In this document: positions 8,814 through 16,641 of the stretch, one piece after another | Layout of the letters: the number at the start of each line of letters is the position of its first letter | Numbering within the stretch: position 1 is the first letter of the stretch | DNA from: Faecousia sp. | GTDB taxonomy: Bacteria > Bacillota > Clostridia > Oscillospirales > Oscillospiraceae | Assembly (NCBI GenBank): GCA_029257335.1 | Contig: JARIBV010000018.1 | Coordinates: 1 to 55,832 of the forward strand | Length of the DNA: 55,832 bases | Reading direction: 5' to 3' | Made by a program: the position numbers and the translations under genes | The notes under the pieces: generated by a model | What the model saw: only the letters and a program-made list of their open reading frames with translations | The model's database searches: none | Told to the model about the DNA's origin: nothing

Positions 8814-10080
8814 TGAGCATCTCCACAAATGCGCCGATGCGGGTACGCAGCTGCTCTGCATCGGAATCTTCATAGTCCGTTTCCAGGGACAGCACCGGGA
8901 TCCCGGCGTCCTTCAGAGCTGCACTGACCCCACGCTTTTCCGTGTCGTACAGACAGCAGAATTTCAGGCTACAATCGATCACGCCGTCCACCTGATACTC
9001 CCGAACCATCCGCAAAAGATCCTCAATGCGGCCGGTATTGGGGGTAAAACAGGCGCAGTTGGTCTTCATATACCGCTGAGACAGAGCCATAAACTGCTGG
9101 TCCAGGGTGGTTTGGCTCTCGTCCACCAGGTTTTCAAAGTACCGTGTTCCCGTGCACATCTCCTCGCACACCACCACGGCTCCGCTGGTCTCAATGATGT
9201 TATGCAGCTTCCAGTTGGGTACCGCCAAAGGCGTGCCGGTGACCAGGATCCGCTTGGTGCCGGCAGGCACAACACTGACCCCGTCCCGGATGCGCTGTTC
9301 CAGTTCGTCTGCCAGCCGATTGCACATCTTGGCGCACCGGGCCGGGTCGTCAAAGAAGGCGATCTGCATCATGAGCAGAGCGTCCCGTCCGGAGATGGGC
9401 AGACATTTGGACTTTCGGCAATCATACACACGCTGCAACGCCCTGCGCTTCTCATTCACCAGGTGAATGGCCCGGGAAAGCTTCTCCGGGGTGATTTCGT
9501 TTCCGGTGAACCGTTCCACCATCCCCGCAAATTCCGCGATTTCATCCTTCCACTTGAGGATGTCCTTCTCTCGCTTCATTTGCGGTACATCCATCACATA
9601 CATGGGGACATCCTCCCCCAGGATCTCATAGGCCTTTTTCTTTCCGTCGCAGGTGGTCTCTCCTACATACATATCCGCAATGCGGAAGAACGGACAGGTT
9701 TTTCCCAGGCGGGCACCCACGGAGGCCTTAATGAGGGGGCAGGTGTTCTTCGGCAGCACTTCCTCTCCCCCGGGCACCCAGAACTGAGAACCGCCGCAAA
9801 GGCCGGTCACAATGCCGTTGGCCGCTATCACCACTTCGTCCGGCACATAGACACAGAATGTACCAAAGACCTTCCGCCCTTTTTTCTGCTCCTGCACCAG
9901 CTCGGCAGGCCGGATTCCATGGACCTCGGAAATCACAAGATCCCAAAAATCCATGGCCTTCGGCCGGTTTTCCTGGGTCAAAAACACATCTCCCACCGCC
10001 GTGGGCAGAACCTGGCACAGCATGTCATGGTTCTCCAGATCCATCCCAAGGTCTTTCCACATTTGCACATAATCAGACAT
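8806..10080 (-). CDS. Double-cubane-cluster-type anaerobic reductase (HgdB/2-hydroxyacyl-CoA dehydratase-like)
   Basis: 424 aa, matching the beta-subunit-like family that includes 2-hydroxyacyl-CoA dehydratase HgdB, benzoyl-CoA reductase subunits and the double-cubane [Fe8S9] proteins. It is rich in Cys at places that fit cluster ligation, including Cys76, Cys95, Cys114, Cys129, Cys144, Cys309, Cys342, Cys344, Cys370, Cys375 and Cys376. A single such protein paired with one activase, with no alpha subunit, matches the double-cubane type rather than a true dehydratase. Its electron donor would be the activase at 11310. It lies among sulfur/selenium transfer genes, so a small Se or S compound is the likely substrate class (inference). 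AGGAGG lies 8 nt before the ATG. The 75-nt gap to the upstream gene holds no gene. Confidence 0.8.
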   Translation of the reverse strand: MSDYVQMWKDLGMDLENHDMLCQVLPTAVGDVFLTQENRPKAMDFWDLVISEVHGIRPAELVQEQKKGRKVFGTFCVYVPDEVVIAANGIVTGLCGGSQFWVPGGEEVLPKNTCPLIKASVGARLGKTCPFFRIADMYVGETTCDGKKKAYEILGEDVPMYVMDVPQMKREKDILKWKDEIAEFAGMVERFTGNEITPEKLSRAIHLVNEKRRALQRVYDCRKSKCLPISGRDALLMMQIAFFDDPARCAKMCNRLADELEQRIRDGVSVVPAGTKRILVTGTPLAVPNWKLHNIIETSGAVVVCEEMCTGTRYFENLVDESQTTLDQQFMALSQRYMKTNCACFTPNTGRIEDLLRMVREYQVDGVIDCSLKFCCLYDTEKRGVSAALKDAGIPVLSLETDYEDSDAEQLRTRIGAFVEMLND

Positions 10081-10155
10081 TTTTCTTCCTCCTGATTGTT
10101 ATTCTTGGCGTTTGGTCAGTTTTGGGTGCTGAATAGAAACTCTGCCTGTTTCAGA

Positions 10156-11295
10156 TCAGGGCTGCGCCAGTTCTTTCACGGCCTCTATGGCCGCATTCAC
10201 TTCCGCTTCCGTATTGAACCAGGAAAAACTGAATCGGACCGCCCCCTGCCGGGTGGTGCCCAGGGCTTCATGCATCCTGGGTGCGCAGTGGGCACCGGGC
10301 CGGGTGGAAATGCCATAGGTCTGTTCCAGCTCGTCCGACACACTGCTGGAATCGTAGTCGTAAATATTGAGGCTCACCACGGCACAGCGTGCAGGCCCGG
10401 AAAAGTCTCCGTAAACCGTGACCCCCGGTATAGAGCGGACCCCTTCATAAAAGCGCTGCATCAGCGCCGTTTCCTTTTGTGCCATGCGTTCCATGCCCTC
10501 CTGCCGGATATAGTCCACCGCCGCCGAAAGTCCGGCGATTCCATGGGCATTGAGGGTCCCGGCCTCCAGTCTGGTGGGATATGCCTCAGGCTGGTGGCGG
10601 TCATAGGAGTGAACGCCGGAGCCGCCCCGTTTCCAGGGTCTGATCTGCACGCCTTCCCGGATACAAAGTCCTCCGGTTCCCTGTGGGCCCATAAGCCCCT
10701 TATGGCCCGTGAAGCACAGCACATCAATGTGCATTTTCTCCATATCAATGGGCACCACCCCGGCAGTCTGGGAGGCATCCACAAGAAACAGCACCCCGTG
10801 GGCATGGGCGATGGTTCCGATCCGCTCAATGTCCAGCAGATTGCCTGTAAGATTGGAGGCATGAGTGCAGACGATAACCTTGGTTTCCGGTCGAATCAGC
10901 CGTTCAAACTGCTCATACTCCACGCATCCGTGCCGGTCCGCCTCCACGAAACTCAGGGCCACCCGGTGGTTCTCCTCCATTTCATACAGAGGCCGCAGAA
11001 CCGAGTTGTGCTCTAGATCCGTGGTAATGACATGGTCCCCGGGTGAGAGGATTCCACAGATTGCAATATTCAGGGCCTCCGTGGAATTTGCGGTAAAAAT
11101 CACATGGTCCGGTCGCTGGCATCCAAAAAAATGAGCCAGCTTTACCCTGGCATCGTAAACGGTGCGAGACGCATTCAGGCAGCTTCCATGGGCACCCCTG
11201 GCGGAATTCCCCATAGTCTGCATGGCCCGCACCACGGCGTCAATCACCTGCTGGGGCTTGTGCAGCGTGGTTGCTGCATTGTCCAGATAAATCAT
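10156..11295 (-). CDS. Cysteine desulfurase / selenocysteine lyase-like aminotransferase V (copy 1)
   Basis: 379 aa, class V PLP-dependent fold of the NifS/CsdA kind. The PLP lysine is Lys199 in TGHKGLMGPQG, the phosphate-binding and ring-stacking segments are present (TANSTEALN, LEHNSV, DASQTAG), and the catalytic Cys is Cys337 in RPGAHCAP. It would release sulfur or selenium from cysteine or selenocysteine as a persulfide/perselenide. The subgroup with RxGxHCAP is often found in selenium gene clusters. The start at 11295 follows AGGAG by 9 nt; a TTG at 11313 is in frame but lacks a site. Neighbours are a DUF3343 carrier, YedF and the double-cubane reductase, suggesting it feeds that system rather than a housekeeping Fe-S route. 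Confidence 0.85.
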   Translation of the reverse strand: MIYLDNAATTLHKPQQVIDAVVRAMQTMGNSARGAHGSCLNASRTVYDARVKLAHFFGCQRPDHVIFTANSTEALNIAICGILSPGDHVITTDLEHNSVLRPLYEMEENHRVALSFVEADRHGCVEYEQFERLIRPETKVIVCTHASNLTGNLLDIERIGTIAHAHGVLFLVDASQTAGVVPIDMEKMHIDVLCFTGHKGLMGPQGTGGLCIREGVQIRPWKRGGSGVHSYDRHQPEAYPTRLEAGTLNAHGIAGLSAAVDYIRQEGMERMAQKETALMQRFYEGVRSIPGVTVYGDFSGPARCAVVSLNIYDYDSSSVSDELEQTYGISTRPGAHCAPRMHEALGTTRQGAVRFSFSWFNTEAEVNAAIEAVKELAQP

Positions 11296-11309
11296 CTTCT
11301 TATTCTCCT

Positions 11310-12077
11310 TCAAAGTGCCGAAGCCAGCAGTGCCGCTCCGATTGCTCCGGCATATCGCCCGTCCGGCTGTGCCTCCACCTGGGTGTGCAGCACGGCAGCC
11401 AGACGCTGACGCAGATAATCAAATTCACAAAGTCCCCCCGTCAGGCAGACCGCTTGCTTGGAAATGCCCAGTCGTTTGGCCTGCGAGGCCACCTTTTGCA
11501 CGATGGAATCCACCACGGCATAGGCGATGTTCTCCCGTTTCTCTCCCCGTCCGATGAGGCTGATGACCTCCGACTCCGCAAACACGGTGCACAGAGAGCT
11601 GATGGTCGTATTGCCTCCCTCCGCCGCCATGCGGCACAGATCCAGGGGAGAGACCCCCAGGGTATTGGCCATCACCTCCAAAAACCGCCCCGTCCCTGCC
11701 GAACACTTGTCATTCATCAGGAAATCCGAAACGGCCCCTTTGGCCACGGTGATGATCTTGGTATCCTGACCTCCAATGTCGATGGCGGCCAGATCCCCCG
11801 TTCCGTGGATGTAACAGGCCCCTTTGGCGTGACAGGTGATCTCCGTAACGGTTTTGTCTGCATAGGGCACCGAAATCCTGCCATAGCCCGTAGCCACCAC
11901 GGCCGCCCGGTCCATGTCCACCCCCAGATCGCACAGACTGCTGCGAATCTCCCGGGCCGTGTCTATGCTGCTCCAGCCCGTGGGCCGAAGCAGCCGATGG
12001 ACGATCTTCTTTTCTTCATCCAAAACAATGGTCTTTGCGCAGGTGGAGCCGATATCGATTCCGATACTGCATTTCAT
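11310..12077 (-). CDS. ATP-dependent activase for the double-cubane reductase (HgdC/YjiL-like)
   Basis: 255 aa of the ASKHA ATPase family that couples ATP hydrolysis to injection of one very low-potential electron into a dehydratase or double-cubane partner. Visible are the phosphate-1 loop GIDIGSTCAKT, the second phosphate loop AIDIGGQDTK, and the two Cys of the dimer-bridging [4Fe-4S] cluster, Cys125 (NDKCSAGTG) and Cys163 (SLCTVFAE), at the spacing of HgdC. The start is chosen at 12077 with GGAGG upstream; an ATG at 12098 is in frame but lies inside the preceding gene. The partner is the reductase at 8806. Confidence 0.88.
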   Translation of the reverse strand: MKCSIGIDIGSTCAKTIVLDEEKKIVHRLLRPTGWSSIDTAREIRSSLCDLGVDMDRAAVVATGYGRISVPYADKTVTEITCHAKGACYIHGTGDLAAIDIGGQDTKIITVAKGAVSDFLMNDKCSAGTGRFLEVMANTLGVSPLDLCRMAAEGGNTTISSLCTVFAESEVISLIGRGEKRENIAYAVVDSIVQKVASQAKRLGISKQAVCLTGGLCEFDYLRQRLAAVLHTQVEAQPDGRYAGAIGAALLASAL

Positions 12078-12081
12078 ATTT

Positions 12082-12318
12082 CTAAACCTCCAGCACATAA
12101 AAACGGCAGTTTCCCGGAGAGAACTCCTCCAGCGCCTCCTTCAGGCGTTGCTGCTCCTGCGGCGGGGCCTTCCATGCAAGGCCGCAGCCCGCCGTAATTT
12201 CACGGGGAATGGGGATCAAACGCCCGGGCAGGCCCCGTTCCTGAAAGCACCGCTCCGCTCCCATGGCCTGGGCGGTCTCATCGAATGCAATAATCAGCGA
12301 CAATTCTTTTTTTCTCAT
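12082..12318 (-). CDS. DUF3343 putative Se/S carrier-like protein (copy 2)
   Basis: 78 aa: strand (LSLIIAFDE), helix, strand, then IPIPREITAGCGLAW, the PR...CG signature of the family. It starts one nucleotide after the yedF stop and ends just before the activase, so it is translationally tied to both. Function unproven; a thiol or selenol carrier is suggested by the conserved Cys and the neighbours. Confidence 0.72.
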   Translation of the reverse strand: MRKKELSLIIAFDETAQAMGAERCFQERGLPGRLIPIPREITAGCGLAWKAPPQEQQRLKEALEEFSPGNCRFYVLEV

Positions 12319-12319
12319 A

Positions 12320-12934
12320 CTATGGCTTCACCAGGGTGTCCGCACCGGTCATCTTTTCGCAGATAACATACATGTTGGTCACCTCACCCACAGCCAAACG
12401 GTCCGCCAGACCGTAATAGTTCAGGCAGGTGCCGCAGGTCAGCAGCTCCACCCCCTGTTCCTGCAAGCTCCGCAGATCCTCCAGGGCAGGGGAGCCTTCA
12501 CAGCTCATCTGTGCGCCTTTGTTGTAAAAGAGGATGGTGTCGGGAAGGGTCTCCTGCTGGGTCAGGGCATAAAAGAATCCCTTTAGCAGGGTTTTTCCCA
12601 ATTCTTCGGAGCCTTCTCCCATCCGGTCCGATGCAATGACCACCACCATCTTCTTTCGGTTCTTCTGCGGGGCCGGGCAGGTGGTCTCCGGCTGCGGTGC
12701 GGCGGCGGATTCCTGGGGCTGCGTGGTGATAACCACCCGATACTCTCCCTGTGCCACCTGTTCCCACCGAGCGGCATAGCCCTTCTCTTTGGCCATTTTC
12801 AGCAGGTTCTGCACGGCGATTTCGTTGTCTACCCGTGTTTCTACGGCACCGCCCTGCTTCAGAGCCTTTATGGCATTCATGGTTTTAATCACCGGCATGG
12901 GGCATGCATCGCCCATTGCATTGACTTCCAGCAT
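12320..12934 (-). CDS. yedF: Selenium metabolism protein YedF (TusA + DsrE-like fusion)
   Basis: 204 aa. Residues 1-70 are a TusA/SirA fold with the sulfur-carrier motif DACPMPVIKT (Cys11). A proline/glutamine-rich linker of about 30 residues follows. The C-terminal part (about 112-204) is DsrE/DsrF-like, with the Cys motif LLTCGTCLNYYGL typical of clostridial YedF. YedF is tightly associated with selenium genes but its reaction is unknown; transfer of Se or S between carriers is the usual proposal. The start at 12934 is 8 nt after GGAGG. First gene of a six-gene operon. Confidence 0.88.
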   Translation of the reverse strand: MLEVNAMGDACPMPVIKTMNAIKALKQGGAVETRVDNEIAVQNLLKMAKEKGYAARWEQVAQGEYRVVITTQPQESAAAPQPETTCPAPQKNRKKMVVVIASDRMGEGSEELGKTLLKGFFYALTQQETLPDTILFYNKGAQMSCEGSPALEDLRSLQEQGVELLTCGTCLNYYGLADRLAVGEVTNMYVICEKMTGADTLVKP

Positions 12935-12998
12935 TGACAGATCCTCCATTTTTGATCGATTCGTGATTTTTCCTGTTTCTTCCTGTGATTTTTTGTCT

Positions 12999-13027
12999 AT
13001 AATAGCACAGATTCCATGGACCAGCAA
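12999..13027 (-). promoter_or_regulatory. Promoter of the yedF operon
   Basis: Minus strand: TTGCTG (13027-13022), 17 nt, TATTAT (13004-12999), about 65 nt upstream of yedF. Confidence 0.55.
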
Positions 13028-13100
13028 TTCCGATATCCTATGGAATCTCCCCATATCATTGAGATTTTCAATAACGGAAATCCTCTCTCCAAGCAGAAAA

Positions 13101-13146
13101 AATCCCCCGCAAAAAGCCGGTGCACCACTGCTTTTTGCGGGGGATT
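13101..13146 (-). terminator. Terminator of the glycine reductase/sel operon
   Basis: 16-bp stem (13101-13116 with 13131-13146), followed on the minus strand by T6. It separates copy 3 of DUF3343 from the yedF promoter. Confidence 0.82.
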
Positions 13147-13189
13147 CGGTGGAACTCTTTGGTTGTCAAAACAGGGCGTTTCCCGTTTT

Positions 13190-13438
13190 TTACGCTTCCT
13201 CTTCGTCGTTGAAGAAAATCTGCTCAAAGCCCCCGTCTTTCACTGCATAGACCCCTTCCAGGTCTTCGTCTGCCCACCCCTCTTCAAAGGGGCGGCTGAA
13301 CTTCACACAGGTGCCGCAGGAGGCGGACAGCTTCCGGGGTACCGGCATCATCACCGCAGGGTCTCCCAGCTCCTTCAGGAGCTTATGAAAGCGAATGGCT
13401 CCCAGATGGGTGTGAAAGGTTGCAATCTGTTCGTTCAT
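13190..13438 (-). CDS. DUF3343 putative Se/S carrier-like protein (copy 3)
   Basis: 82 aa. It shows the family pattern with MPVPRKLSASCGTCVKF, here with a CGTC pair rather than a single Cys, and ends in an acidic tail. The start at 13438 overlaps the stop of the TusA-like gene (ATGA). Last gene of the long operon running from trxB. It pairs with YedE and a TusA-like protein, a typical selenium/sulfur uptake and relay set. Confidence 0.75.
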   Translation of the reverse strand: MNEQIATFHTHLGAIRFHKLLKELGDPAVMMPVPRKLSASCGTCVKFSRPFEEGWADEDLEGVYAVKDGGFEQIFFNDEEEA

Positions 13439-13635
13439 CGGATGGTGACCTCGAAATCTTCTCCCAGCTCCTTCCACTCCACCTGATAGCCCAGGTTGGC
13501 GGCAAAGCGCCGAATGTTTTCCAGAGGGGTCTCATTGTCTACCAGCACCACCAGGGGTCTTCCCTGTTCCAGTGCCCGTTTGGTCATCAAAACAGGTTCG
13601 GGGCAGGAATATCCCCGTGCATCAATCTGATTCAT
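13435..13635 (-). CDS. TusA/SirA-like sulfurtransferase
   Basis: 66 aa, a single TusA fold with the conserved Cys in GYSCPEPVL near the N-terminus, which in this family carries a persulfide (or perselenide). The ATG at 13635 is preferred, with AGGG 8-10 nt upstream; a GTG at 13644 is in frame but overlaps the ribosome site. It lies directly after the yedE transporter gene, as is common for TusA-like partners of YeeE/YedE, and overlaps the next gene by 4 nt. Confidence 0.85.
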   Translation of the reverse strand: MNQIDARGYSCPEPVLMTKRALEQGRPLVVLVDNETPLENIRRFAANLGYQVEWKELGEDFEVTIR

Positions 13636-13645
13636 CTGTTTCACC

Positions 13646-14719
13646 CTACACTTTCTTTGTATTTACAAGACCAATGACCGTGACCACCACAAGGCCCACC
13701 GCCACTGCAATTTTTCCTGCCCCAGTGGGGCCGGCGCCGGAGGAGGCCAGGCCAAAGTTATGGCAAATGGCAGCGCCTGTCACCATGCCCAGCACCGTCA
13801 CCGTGGAATCGCTGTTGCCGCTGCCGGAAAGCACCAGCTGCCGCATGGGACAGCCGCCCAGCAGAACGGCGGTGAATCCCACAAGCACCATGCCCAGTGC
13901 GTTCCAAAGTCCGTCGGTATGGGCGATGGGCTGTCCTTCAAAGCCCACCTTGAGGCCCTGTCCCAGTCCAAAACCGCCCACGATCAGATTTCCCACCAGG
14001 ATTGCGGCCAGCAGGGCCACAAAGCCGGTCAGCAGGTGAAAATCCTTCAGCATAATTGCATCCCGGATTCCCCCTGCCATACAGAATCTGGTCTTTTGTG
14101 CCAGTGCGCCGACCACCAGACCCGCAAGGAGGGAAACGATCACGGGCGCATGCATGGAGCCGGGACCTTCCTTGGAGAAGAACAGGAACGCAGGGGCCGT
14201 CACCACCAGAACCAGCAGACCCACATTGACCACCCCGATGGCAAGGCCCTCCGCCTTGGTCTGGCTGTAGGATTTCTTCAGGGTAAAGCCCTTTTTCAGG
14301 AACATCGTACCCACAAAAATTCCCAGTGCAAAGCCTGCCAGGCCAAAGGCTGCGTTCAGGTCGCCGCCGCCCAGACGGATCACCATTCTCACAGGGCAGC
14401 CCAGGAACATCAGGGCACCCACCATCATAAACCCGCCCAGAATGAACCGGGTCACGGGTGAGGAGCCGCCCCGCACCTTAAACTCCTTGTTCACCATGGC
14501 CATGACCATGGAGCCCAGGACCAGGCCAATAATTTCGGGACGGATGTACTGCACCGCCTCTGCACGGTGCATCCCCAGGGCTCCTGCGATATCACGCAGG
14601 AAGCAGGCGATACAGAACCCCATGTTGGCAGGGTTGCCCCACTGCACCAAAAGAATGGACAGGACGCCCACCACAAGGCCTGTCAGGATAATAGGAAGAT
14701 GCTCACGAACTCGTTTCAT
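13646..14719 (-). CDS. yedE: YedE/YeeE-family membrane transporter, probable selenium or sulfur-species importer
   Basis: 357 aa, highly hydrophobic with about nine to ten membrane segments. It carries the Cys motifs expected of YeeE/YedE proteins, which import small sulfur compounds such as thiosulfate: GFCIACF near residue 36, FLGCPVR, TRFCMAGG and LGGCPMRQL. Here it sits between selB and a TusA-like carrier, and a clostridial YedE subgroup is linked to selenium metabolism, so uptake of a reduced selenium or sulfur species is likely. It starts 11 nt after selB, in the same operon. The substrate is inferred only. Confidence 0.85.
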   Translation of the reverse strand: MKRVREHLPIILTGLVVGVLSILLVQWGNPANMGFCIACFLRDIAGALGMHRAEAVQYIRPEIIGLVLGSMVMAMVNKEFKVRGGSSPVTRFILGGFMMVGALMFLGCPVRMVIRLGGGDLNAAFGLAGFALGIFVGTMFLKKGFTLKKSYSQTKAEGLAIGVVNVGLLVLVVTAPAFLFFSKEGPGSMHAPVIVSLLAGLVVGALAQKTRFCMAGGIRDAIMLKDFHLLTGFVALLAAILVGNLIVGGFGLGQGLKVGFEGQPIAHTDGLWNALGMVLVGFTAVLLGGCPMRQLVLSGSGNSDSTVTVLGMVTGAAICHNFGLASSGAGPTGAGKIAVAVGLVVVTVIGLVNTKKV

Positions 14720-14730
14720 TTTTCTCTCTC

Positions 14731-16641
14731 CTACCCGATTTTATAGTCCGGTTTCAGCAAAATTCTGTGGTCTCCCACCATTTTGGAAATCTTCAGGCGG
14801 TCAAAATAATCCAGATACATCTGGGCATATTTTCGGGAAACTCCCAGCTTGGTACGAAATTCCGCCAGTGTCACCTGGTCGCTGTTTTGGAACATGCCGA
14901 TGAATTCATCCAGAGCCTTCTGGCAAATGCACTTATGCGCATAGGTCTGAGGGGTCAGCGCAACGAGGGTGCCTTCCTTTTGCATTTTCACCATGACCTG
15001 TTGGAAGGGCTTCTGCCGGTTGGCAAACTGGGCCGAAACATCCGCAGTGAGGGGCGCTTCAAAGCCCACCTCCTGGTAGAGCTTGTTGAGTTTCTCCTGC
15101 ATGGATTTCTGTTCCGGAGTGAAGGCGCATTTGAAGGTGGACAGTGCGGCGCAGCTGCCAACCAGACGGAGTTTTTTGGTCTTTACAAAGTAGGCCAGAA
15201 TGGAGTCCAGGGTTTTGGAGGAGGAGGCAAAGAGCTTTTCTCTCAGCTCGCCCAGAGGCAGACCGTCCTGCAAAGAATTTTCCTTGTGGAACTTGCCCAG
15301 AAGCTCCTCCGCTCTGGCCCAAATGGCGTCCATGGTCTCCTTGGCAATGAGGCCGTTTTCGATCTGCAAAATCGTCCCCTCTTCCAGATGGCGCCGCAGC
15401 ACCTCTTTCACCACAGTGGCAGACAGGCCGCTGCGCTTGAGCAGGGCGTTTTCGTTGGTGAGGGCGGCACCCGCATCCATCACCATCTGCTGAATCCGAA
15501 AATCCGGGGAGTCATTGAGCCGCTTGAGCCGCTGCAACACGGCCTCATCCTTCCGCTTCAGCCGGGGGGAATCCATATCCAGCACAATACCGCCACCTAC
15601 GGTGGTCATGGGAGAGAAAAACCGGACGATAAACCGGTCCAGATTCCGGGCCACCAGTTCCTCCGGGAAGGTAAGAACGGCATAGCCGCTCTGCCCCGGC
15701 TCCAGCTGGTCTCCGTCCAGCAGGCGGACCTTGCACACCATTTCCTGGGTGCCCAGATGGAAATGGAGTTTAGAGGAATTTTTGATGCCGAAGGGGGAAT
15801 CCGGGGTCATTTGCAGGTGCACGGCGATCTGCTTGGAAAGCTCCATGGAATCCGGCTCGGCAATGGTGCAGCCCCGCACCAGCTCCTGCCGTTCCACGCC
15901 GGACAGATTCACCGCTACACGCATACCGGCCTCTACCTCTGTCTGGCTCTCGTCGTGGTTTTGCAACTCCCGCACCCGGGCCAGCTTCTGCTGAGGATAG
16001 ACCATGACAGAATCGCCGGTCTGGATGGTGCCGTCCACCAGGGTGCCGGTGATGACCGTACCGAATCCCTTGATGGAGAAGGCCCGATCCACAGGCAGTC
16101 GGAAGGGCCGGTCGGATTTCCGGGACTCGGTGCGCTCCACCAGAGATACGATCTCGTTTTTCAGCTCCTCAATGCCCTGGCCTGTGTAGGCCGAAACCGT
16201 CAGCATGGGGGCGTTCTCCAGGAAGGTGCCCTTCACCCGCTCTCTGGTGTCATCTTTTACCACTTCCAGCCAGTCCTCATCCACCATGTCCGCCTTGGTC
16301 AGAACAATAATGCCGTTTTTCACATTGAGCAGAGACAGAATATCCAAATGCTCCTGGGTCTGGGGCATGAATCCCTCATCCGCAGCAACCACCAGAAGCA
16401 CCACATCGATGCCCGTGGCACCTACCAGCATATTTCGCACAAACTTCTCATGTCCGGGAACATCCACGATGCTGGCCTGTTGTCCGTTGGGCAAGGTCAG
16501 CTGGGCAAAGCCGATCTCGATGGTGATACCTCTTTTCTGCTCTTCCTTCAGGCGGTCCGTGTCCGTCCCTGTGAGGGCCTTGGTCAGGCAGGTTTTGCCG
16601 TGATCCACATGGCCCGCCGTGCCGATTACCAGATGTTTCAT
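14731..16641 (-). CDS. selB: Selenocysteine-specific elongation factor SelB
   Basis: 636 aa, the normal SelB size. The N-terminus is an EF-Tu-like GTPase with GTAGHVDHGKT (P-loop), DVPGHEKF (switch II) and LTKADMVD (guanine specificity). Domains II and III follow, then four winged-helix repeats at the C-terminus (about residues 380-636) that bind SECIS RNA. It delivers Sec-tRNA to UGA codons, here needed for grdA and selD. The ATG at 16641 overlaps the selA stop by ATGA, which fixes this start; the longer open frame upstream lies inside selA. Confidence 0.96.
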   Translation of the reverse strand: MKHLVIGTAGHVDHGKTCLTKALTGTDTDRLKEEQKRGITIEIGFAQLTLPNGQQASIVDVPGHEKFVRNMLVGATGIDVVLLVVAADEGFMPQTQEHLDILSLLNVKNGIIVLTKADMVDEDWLEVVKDDTRERVKGTFLENAPMLTVSAYTGQGIEELKNEIVSLVERTESRKSDRPFRLPVDRAFSIKGFGTVITGTLVDGTIQTGDSVMVYPQQKLARVRELQNHDESQTEVEAGMRVAVNLSGVERQELVRGCTIAEPDSMELSKQIAVHLQMTPDSPFGIKNSSKLHFHLGTQEMVCKVRLLDGDQLEPGQSGYAVLTFPEELVARNLDRFIVRFFSPMTTVGGGIVLDMDSPRLKRKDEAVLQRLKRLNDSPDFRIQQMVMDAGAALTNENALLKRSGLSATVVKEVLRRHLEEGTILQIENGLIAKETMDAIWARAEELLGKFHKENSLQDGLPLGELREKLFASSSKTLDSILAYFVKTKKLRLVGSCAALSTFKCAFTPEQKSMQEKLNKLYQEVGFEAPLTADVSAQFANRQKPFQQVMVKMQKEGTLVALTPQTYAHKCICQKALDEFIGMFQNSDQVTLAEFRTKLGVSRKYAQMYLDYFDRLKISKMVGDHRILLKPDYKIG

